Positions 56,925 to 64,000 of a stretch of 64,000 nucleotides of DNA are shown piece by piece. This DNA is from Siderastrea siderea (taxonomy: Eukaryota > Cnidaria > Anthozoa > Scleractinia > Rhizangiidae): positions 40,252,377 through 40,316,376 of the forward strand of contig OZ034970.1 in NCBI GenBank assembly GCA_964030785.1, in the 5' to 3' direction. Under the pieces are notes generated by a model. The model did no database searches, was not told the DNA's origin, and saw only the letters and a list, made by a program, of their open reading frames with translations. Each line of letters opens with the position of its first letter. Position 1 is the first letter of the stretch. The position numbers and the translations under genes are program-made.

Positions 56925-58054
56925 ACGTACTTTTCAGCCAAATACCAAAGGAAACAAGGAAAAATTCCAAGTTTTCGGCTATTCGGTATTCGGTCGGAGG
57001 CACGAGCCTATTGTTTGCACTGGTTGACAGGTTAATGCTATAATTATCGGGATTTTGAGAGCGTTTGTACTCGGCGCTGATAAAAAGCCCGAAACTAATT
57101 TTTAAACCTGATGTTAGAATGGTATTTCGTCTTTCAAGGATTCTGAATTTCAAGTGATTTGGTGTTTTACCGGGGAGGAAAACTTTCTCTTGAAAAACTG
57201 TGCCAAATTGAGAATTCAAAGCAAGCGAATTTTAGTGATTTTCAGCAGCTCGCCATGACCTTGAAAATTAATTCACAGATCTAAAACAGGACTCAATTAC
57301 TTCCTACACACTTTAAAAGCAAACATCCACGCTTAAAATGGGGGTTTTCTGTGGTGCAAATCAAACAGAGCGAAGTTTACGAGAAGGTATGATACACGTT
57401 TATTTCGCGTGTTTAGAGGACACGTGTGGCGTAAACATGTTAAATTTTTTTTTCGGGCGTAAAATAATTTTTCAAGAAAAAAATACCATCACGTTTCTTA
57501 GATTGCCATAGGGTATCCGTGGAAAATTTATGAGGGAATTTTATTTTTCATCATGTGCCGCCACTCGCTCGATGTTAGTGGACATCCCCTCGTAAAAACC
57601 ATCTCTAGAGAATTAATATTACAAGTTTAAAGGTCTCAATATTAATACTTTTAAGGCACTAAGGGGGTGCGTTTTAAAACCTTTGTAAACAAAACTACTT
57701 GGACTACTTAAAGATATTTTGTTTTACTTTGTTATCGATAATTCAACTTGCCTCCAGTGGAGTTATTCGATGAACCAATCAAAAGAGAATAAGAAATGTT
57801 GTTTATTATGTTCTAAGAAAAAAACTGAAATATAATATTAGAGATAAGAAAACTGGTCCAGTGCTGCATTATCCATCTTGTTCTACCATGGAATTGATAC
57901 CCCAAACAGATGATCACAAACGGTTTGCATAGCAGTACAACCAAATGATAAGGCGTGGACAACTGATAAGAAGTGGAAGTAAGAAAGAGCCCATAGATCG
58001 TGGTCTTAGAGTTAGGGAAACTTCGCACCTGGTCGCAACCAATACGAGGAAGCC

Positions 58055-58139
58055 ATGGCAAACCCTAATGGACATGATCCGGGGCCAATTGACTTTAATC
58101 TCGATCCCGACGGGTTCATTGATCCCTCGACATCATCAG
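58055..58139 (+). CDS. Candidate first coding exon
   Basis: An ATG at 58,055 opens 28 codons of acidic, Pro/Asp-rich sequence (NGHDPGPIDFNLDPDGFIDP) ending at the donor GTAAGA after phase 1. Codon use and the donor look real. The downstream partner is uncertain: 58,936-59,105 (acceptor CTTTCTTGACAAG, 55 codons to TGA at 59,103) is in phase, basic and Cys-containing, but lies inside a probable repeat. Confidence 0.3.
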
Positions 58140-58678
58140 GTAAGAATTTTAATTCATTCTTCCGCGCTTCGAAGTATTCATTTTGTTTAGAAAGGAATTT
58201 CTATCTCAGCCGTTCTGACTGAAATTGTAATTTATTTACGTGTATTTAATTCAGCGCGTTTCTATTTTGTTTCTTGGTGGTTTGACTACTTACAACTATA
58301 ACGTTTACTATAACATTTTTAAAGTTTATACAATTTTGTAATGAGAAAGCAATAAAGCCAAAACGACCTACTTTCCTCACTTAGAATCTGCGGCGTCTTA
58401 ATCGACCTCATTTTTATCCGATAAGCGGTCAGACTCAGTCTCAGCAAGGACCGCATTCATATTTAAAAGATAGAAAAGAGAGACATGTTTTCAATTGCTG
58501 TTCACATATTAATTTGCTTCTATTGCGAACATGCCTTGAAACACTGAACAAGTTTTAAGCATGGACATCATTTCTATTGACCATCATGATCAGGGCCCAC
58601 ACACTCTACCCACAATTATTGTACAACCTACACTGTCTAAGCAGTTCATTTTAATATATAGATTTAGCCAAGCCTAAA

Positions 58679-59508
58679 AGCGGAGCCCCCCCCCCTTTTT
58701 TTTGTCTGTTTTTTGCTTTTGTTTTTTTGTTTTGTTTTTGCTGGCAGTTATTAATTTGTGAAAATACTCTCATCCAAGTCGTTTTATTAAAAAAAAAAGA
58801 AAAAAATTCTTGCTCCCGCTGAGTGTAGAACCCGGCTCGTCGGCGTGAGACGCCGGTAACTAGTCCACTAGGCCATGGGCGTTTGACATTGTTTTGTAGT
58901 TAATTTTAATACTTATTTCTTTCTTTCTTGACAAGCTGCCTATCAGCATGAAAATGCTGGTGTTTTTCCTGGCAAAATGTGTTCGAAACGCCGTAAAAAC
59001 CATGGTTGTGGACAGAAAAAACCAAAAAGCACTAGCTCTGCTATATTTGACGTCGAAACCGCTGTGAAAAGCTGCGAACTCAAGCGGTGTGCCGACCGAG
59101 TTTGAACAGAACCGACGAGGTAAATTTGAACTTTTTGCCTGAACTTTATCGCCGAATTTCTTTCGCCTAGATTGAACTTTTCCCCTTCCACCAAAAAGAC
59201 AACTGAGTGTTCTTTTGAACTTTTTTTTCCACTAACAAATTTGTTTTTGACTTTTGTTGTCTTTGCTTGTTTTGCTACAACGCGGGTCAACATGCGATTT
59301 CGCGCCGAAAACACACAGGATTCAGCACAGGGTTCTATCCAGTGTAGGAAGTGTATTGGTATCCCTGTGGTGCGGACGGACGGACGTACGGATGTAAGGA
59401 CGGACGGTCACGTGACTACTACGTCACTACCAAATTTTTTGGCTTGATAGATTACCAAATTTCCTTAGCAATGGAGCTCCGCTGACGCGCTAGCGCGCTG
59501 GCTCCGCT
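58679..59508. repeat. Probable dispersed repeat with AGCGGAGC ends
   Basis: AGCGGAGC at 58,679 and GCTCCGCT at 59,501 bound a stretch with poly-C/poly-T, the tRNA-like piece, a GGACGGAC tandem run (59,377-59,407) and GCGC-rich words. The ends are short, so the boundary is tentative. Confidence 0.35.
58811..58880 (-). tRNA. Degenerate tRNA-Glu-like sequence (SINE head or tRNA pseudogene)
   Basis: The minus strand has an A-box-like GGCCTAGTGGA, an anticodon stem-loop CGGC-GTCTCAC-GCCG giving anticodon CTC, and a B-box-like GGTTCTACACTC. The T stem and acceptor stem do not pair well, so it is a decayed tRNA-derived repeat, not a working tRNA. Confidence 0.45.
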
Positions 59509-60221
59509 ATAAAATATTTAAAATAGCACGCGCGCTCTCGTTGGTCGAAAGGTGTGTTTAAATGAGAGTATGTAAACACGGTTGTGACGTCACGCTTTCT
59601 GTGTTTCCCGACACAATTTGAAAACATTTCAAAGCTTTCGCAAGACTCGTAAAGTAATTTCAAGTACAGATATAAAGGAAATGAGACAAATTTGCCCAAT
59701 TTTGATTTGGTGTTTGGCTATCTCTTCCCCCCCCCCCCCCTCAGCCCGAGGAAAACAAGCAAAAGAAAGACGCGGACTGAATGAAAACACAACTCGGCGA
59801 AACTCGGCATAACTTCATTGCTTAGCGAAATAATGAAAAATAATCTTGCGTGAAGTTTTTGCCACGCTTTGACAAATTTCTGTATTTGTAACCGACAGCA
59901 AAATTTACCAGACTCTGAATTATTACCTCAAAATTAACAAAAATCGCTCGGCAAAGGTTTCAACGGCAAATTTATTGAATCGAGCATGGCTCCACAAATG
60001 CATTCAAAACACGCACAGCAAACTTGTGTTAACGAAAGTAAACTTGGAAAGCAAATTTGTATAAAACTGACCAATTAAAAGTTAATCTTTACAGCTTGCC
60101 GATTGTGTCCTCAAAGAATATTTCCAGAAATGTCGTAGTTTTGTCACTTAAATTTTAAGAACCGGCAAGGCACAACAGACTCGCAAAATTTATCCACGGC
60201 CCCAGATAGGATTGCATTTAA
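59509..60221. other. Non-coding stretch
   Basis: GC-rich words ATAGCACGCGCGC and GTGACGTCACGC near 59,525-59,595 resemble dispersed repeats. A C-run lies at 59,728-59,741. No gene. Confidence 0.35.
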
Positions 60222-60654
60222 GCAATAGAGGACTTTTTCCGTGTTTACGTAGCCTCCTCTAAATACGAGGAGTGCATTTCTTCTAATTTTTCCCGAACTT
60301 CTGGGATTTTTCAGCAAGATTTACGAGGATTCAAAGCTGAAGTTGCTTTCTTCTACACGCTACAAATTTCCTGACTTGATTTGGACTTTTATAACGCGAA
60401 TTTTGATCGGTTCATGTGTTGTCAGCTGCGAGTTTTGATTGGCTAGTAGGAAATATGATTGTCCAGAGCGTGTATTGAGAAAAACTATTTCAATCAAGAA
60501 GAAATTTCCCTTCATTTGTCGAATTCTTTTTGAGAAATATTTTATAAAGGCAATGAAGAACCTTTTTCCGCGCTTACATAGCCTCATCTAAACACTCGGG
60601 GGTTGGAGAATTCTCGAAAGTTATGTAACTGTCTCTTATGTAACTTACATAACC

Positions 60655-60686
<32 letters not shown>

Positions 60687-60724
60687 GATGAGGCTATGTA
60701 AACACGGAAAAAGTTCTCTATTGC
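60222..60724. mobile_element. MITE, 503 bp, TTAA target duplication
   Basis: Ends GCAATAGAGGACTTTTTCCG and the near complement CGGAAAAAGTTCTCTATTGC, flanked by TTAA (60218-60221 and 60725-60728). A second, internal palindrome (60,566-60,716) repeats the terminal sequence, including GAATTCTC...GAGAATTC, so the right half can fold on itself. Confidence 0.8.
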
Positions 60725-60728
60725 TTAA

Positions 60729-61527
60729 TTAGAAGTGTCTTCCCCGAACAGAAGTTATTCTTTTAGGAACCACCGTAACATTAAGCTGTGTCTTGTATTC
60801 GCCGGATTTCACATCATCTGCTGCTTAGCCGAACAAGCTCTAGATCACATCAGGAAATGCAAATGATTTTTTAGAAAATTTCTAGTCACTTCTCTCGTTA
60901 AGTTTAACGGGATAAATTTAAACCTAAAGCTTTCAGTCCATTGCCTAAATTCACGATTACAAAATCCGACTTTTTGTCATACGTTTTTTAAATTGATAAC
61001 ACAATGTTTCCCAACAGGATTAAGTACAAGGGAAAACCTCCTTCCTCGTCCCTTCCGCGAGCCTGCTAAGCTATGGAAATTTAAAGTAGATGGTGAGGCT
61101 CCATTTCCAGCAGAAATGGCAAGCGAAATCATCACTATGGAATAAGGTCCGCGCCCGGGGTATCAGTAACACCAGAAACATTTCCAGTGGTAACCCACTG
61201 AATATTGTTGCCATGTTATTAAATTCTAATAATAAGTGGTAGCTTTTTGTTTGCTGTAAATAAAACTTTTAACTCTTAACGCAAATTAAAGGATGGTAGA
61301 GAATGAAAACAACAAATCTGACATTGTGAAAATTAGGCGGTCCATCCGCAAAAATTAGCTTAAGTAGCTAATAATGTCAGGGCGCTTATTAAGACTCATA
61401 AAGGCTTTTCGGGAACTCACTGAGAAAACGGAAGAGAACTTGACAACTTTAAACGCGAACGGAAACTCATCCTAAACTGTACGAATAGCATAGCTCCGCC
61501 AAGGGCAACCCACATTCCTTGATTCGC

Positions 61528-61563
<36 letters not shown>

Positions 61564-63570
61564 ACTTACGGTGGCCAATTTATCTTATTAACTCAGTTAA
61601 TAGATCCATTTTTTTGTGTGTCACTTCCTCACCGATGCAACACCACAGTTTCTTTAGAAATTAAACCCCTTGTTTCTTCCGAGGATACTCTGTCACCTAC
61701 CACTTCTCAACAAGGACCCCAAGGAGAAAACGTGTTAATACGCCCTTGTTCAAGAATAATAAACATATGCAGTCAGCGGCTATTTCTTTTCATATACCCT
61801 ACACTGACTGTTACTGACCAGACTGTTGCTAAAAACGTTGCCTTGTGTTGGCGGGATCATGCGTTGCTTACCTCATATCAGCCTGAAGGTCAAGAATTTA
61901 TTTGCTAATGGCGACTAGCAGTCAGTAACAACCAACATGTTTTAAATTTCATTCACACTTTTTTTATCTTTAACTACAAATTTCTTCCTTCTTTAGATTA
62001 TGAAGTGTCTTTCTTGGGTGAAGATCTACTCAGAAAACGAGGCACAACAACGAAGGCGAAACCTTCAACAGCTTGGAAGGCTTTAACATGCTAATGATGT
62101 CGATAACTAAATTGAAATCTTTAAATTGACCTTTCTTTGCGTGTTAACCAAACTGGACTAGACGTAGCAGTGATTCTGGGACCATAATGTTAGCATTTGA
62201 ATTTTCTTTTCGTAAGGTTCAATTTTATATTCTAATTTACTGGTTATGTTAAGCTTAGCAATGTGAAAACACCGCTGAAAACTATTGTTGTGTTCCTTAG
62301 AAAGTTTAAATAACAAGTCAACCAAGCAAACTAACCCAGAATGTATTAAAATTTAACCAGGTAACATTAAACTGATAATAACTATAGTACATAACTTAAG
62401 TAAGGCAAAAATCTTTACACCCATGGTGGAAAAGAAGGAAACATACGTAAAACTTTCAACATGGCACCCCAATAACTGAGATACAAACAGTACTATTTGG
62501 AACGAACTCACGTGGACTCCGTGGGATGAAAACGGGTCCACTGAAGGATCACAGTTAAAATACACCTCAAGGAAAAACCCAAATAACCCACAAACAGGAG
62601 GCTCGAATAGGCAAAATTCCGACTAAAAGGAAAAAAAAAGTCTTGATCCGCGGCTGACTTGAGACAACTGCGGATCAACCTGAACAATAGAGTGGGCTGA
62701 GAGCAATACCCAATAAGTCCTCCCCACAATCCCCCGCTTCACGTAAATCCGTTTTAAACAGAAAATAATCAGAGGAAAGAGATAAAAACTCTATTTGTCA
62801 TTTTCGCACATCCATAGGCCTCCTGGGGCGTTAGGACAGCAGTAAACTGAATAAAACAAAATGTGACATTGAAACTGCTGAAGTCAATCACCTTTACGCT
62901 ATACACCCTATCACCGAAAAGAATGTGAGTAGGGTAGCCAATAAGATTGCAGCATCTGTGACAGAATGCTTGTAGATTTATACTAATTTCATTTAGCATC
63001 ATCTCTTGGTGGGTTTTGTATTTTAGGTTTTCGGGATCTGACCCTAATGATGTAGTTTTGGAGAAAAACCCAGCTTAGCATCAGCTACAGTTTGCTTAAA
63101 AAGCGAATAATGTTGCACCTCAGTGTTTGTCAATTCTCCGAGACCAGTGTTTGCCATAGGTTAGCACAAGTTGTTCAAATAAGCAAAGCATGTTGATTTT
63201 TTAGCAAATTTATAAATATTATAAATTTAAGTTAATGTGACAACCATGAAGGTGATCACATCTGTCACGCAATGCACTAGCAAGACAATGGCCTCTGTGT
63301 GTATATCCAAAGGTCAACTTGACCTGGTGCATAGGAAATGACTTGTCATTTCTAGTCCAATCAAAATGCAGCAAGTCTTACTGTCAATCAAAACATTACT
63401 GTTCTCTTTTACATTTCCCTGCATAGAGTTCATAATTCTCTGATCTTTCCAAGCGGTGGACAAAAATTATCAGCTGAATTTTGCTGTCTTTGACGTCTAT
63501 TTCAAATCTGCAGTTGTATAGCGGCGGAGCGGCGGAGCGGCGGTCACAACTCGCTTGTTCTACGAAGACT
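60729..63570. other. AT-rich DNA between MITE and SAP gene
   Basis: Apart from the Penelope-like tail I find no gene. Minus frames at 62353-63002 lack motifs and splice support. A GCGGCGGA tandem run lies at 63,516-63,543, just before the SAP ORF. Confidence 0.4.
61490..61690 (+). mobile_element. Penelope-like 3' tail
   Basis: GACGAAGGGCTAACGCTCAA, TTAACTCAGTTAATAGAT and ACCGATGCAACACCACAG match the other Penelope-like tails. The overlapping open frame at 61519-61908 is a by-product. Confidence 0.6.
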
Positions 63571-64000
63571 ATGCCGCCAACTCGACGGGCTCGTGCACAA
63601 AACCATGCTGTCATCGATCCTGCAGTACTGAACGCTCTAACAGTAGCCGAGCTTCGCAATCTTTGCCGCGAGAGGAAAATCCCTTTCACGGGGAACAGGA
63701 ACTCTCTAGTAAATCGGCTACGTGATTCCGGTTCCGTTCCCCCGGCTCTCAACGACGAGAGAACTCAAAATCAGCCGGTGCGAGGCGGTCACGACTCCAA
63801 TGCCACGCCAGCCCGTCAGGACCACGAGGCAAACGATAGCAACTTCACGGAGGGGCAGTTATCCAGCATACGGCGCCTGATTCAGGAATCAATCGCTAAT
63901 GCTTCCAGGGAGATTGCCAGCGAGGCCGCTATGGCCGCAGTTCAAGCTTTACAAACTGCAAATTCAGCCTCAAATCTCACAACGCCTGTCATACCGAGTG
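63571..64000 (+). CDS. SAP-domain protein, partial (runs off right edge)
   Basis: Open from the ATG at 63,571 to the window edge (143 codons). Basic N-terminus, then a SAP-like helix-turn-helix at residues 21-49 (LNALTVAELRNLCRERKIP, with the conserved Leu and Gly-N-R spacing), a polar Asn/Gln/Asp linker, and an Ala-rich amphipathic helix (about 100-130) that could be coiled coil. SAP domains bind AT-rich DNA. GC-rich, intronless codon use unlike its surroundings suggests a retrotransposon ORF1 or a single-exon gene. No downstream domain is visible to decide. Confidence 0.65.
   Translation, partial: MPPTRRARAQNHAVIDPAVLNALTVAELRNLCRERKIPFTGNRNSLVNRLRDSGSVPPALNDERTQNQPVRGGHDSNATPARQDHEANDSNFTEGQLSSIRRLIQESIANASREIASEAAMAAVQALQTANSASNLTTPVIPS

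Larger units (their letters stand above)
52372..57589. mobile_element. 5.2-kb element with ~0.65-kb terminal inverted repeats
   Basis: Left arm 52,372-53,060 and right arm 56,925-57,589 are diverged inverted copies, sharing ATGTCCACTAA, GGCACATGATGAAAAAT, TTACGAGAAGGTATGAT and a long block around TTTTATCAGCGCCGAGTAC. The interior has no transposase I can see. Instead it holds a MITE (53,501-53,952), a Penelope-like tail (54,335-54,540) and short frames. The arm-internal frames (52755-53075 plus and 56923-57219 minus) are the same sequence twice. Long-TIR, non-autonomous. Confidence 0.7.

Noticed and set aside
58811..58880. Functional tRNA-Glu gene
   Set aside because: The acceptor and T stems do not pair and it lies in repeat DNA, so it is listed only as a degenerate tRNA-like piece.
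59377..59407. Possible CRISPR-like or functional repeat (GGACGGAC)
   Set aside because: A simple 4-8 bp tandem run with no spacers. No CRISPR signal exists anywhere in the window.

Overview
The window looks like a metazoan genome rich in transposons, most likely a cnidarian such as a reef coral or another anthozoan. That is an inference from the AT-rich intergenic DNA, the split coding exons, and the mix of short-LTR Gypsy elements, Helentrons (Rep/PIF1-like helicase plus endonuclease), Penelope-like GIY-YIG remnants and many MITEs. No bacterial operon, rRNA, canonical tRNA or CRISPR array is present.

Positions 1 to about 7,000 are the odd part. Positions 1-3,668 hold a compact, virus-like gene cluster on both strands: a zinc-ribbon/GRF-like protein running off the left edge (-), a YspA-like SLOG protein (+), an uncharacterised charged protein (-), three ORFs on one strand that touch or overlap (two small paralogues, then a RING-like protein), and a 50-residue basic ORF. 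Several genes have a TATA box 25-65 bp upstream. Divergent promoters carry CCAAT, CArG and CACGTG sites, and poly(A) signals follow closely. A second fragment at 6,534-6,959 (-) shares the promoter signature CACGTGACCCTTT...CTCTATA and again has two stacked small ORFs. Between them lie three phase-compatible exons of a split gene on the minus strand.

Positions 7-19 kb are mostly non-coding. They hold small MITEs, a SINE fragment, a decayed minus-strand Gypsy element (12,649-16,935; 100-bp LTRs; GGCGC target duplication), a 1.2-1.3 kb tandem duplication that copied the element's 3' end, and a ~545-bp tandem repeat. Positions 19.9-22.8 kb hold a Penelope-like remnant with inverted terminal copies and a diverged direct repeat.

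Positions 22.8-45 kb are dominated by two Helentron copies in opposite orientation. The left arm (22,806-26,968) and right arm (32,740-43,367 plus the 5' half to ~44.84 kb) form a 4.1-kb inverted repeat around a 5.8-kb loop that contains candidate host exons. The right arm was later hit by a near-intact Gypsy element (34,090-38,726; 98-bp LTRs; ATGTT duplication) and by a 1.86-kb insertion carrying a tyrosine-recombinase-like fragment and an inverted-repeat element. The left arm preserves both empty sites.

Positions 45-64 kb carry a 1.6-kb foldback palindrome, another GIY-YIG remnant, nested DNA transposons, a 5.2-kb element with ~0.65-kb terminal inverted repeats and no visible transposase, MITEs with TA or TTAA target duplications, and a SAP-domain ORF running off the right edge. 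Apart from the cluster at the left, a few candidate exons and the SAP ORF, nearly all coding potential is transposon-derived and broken.
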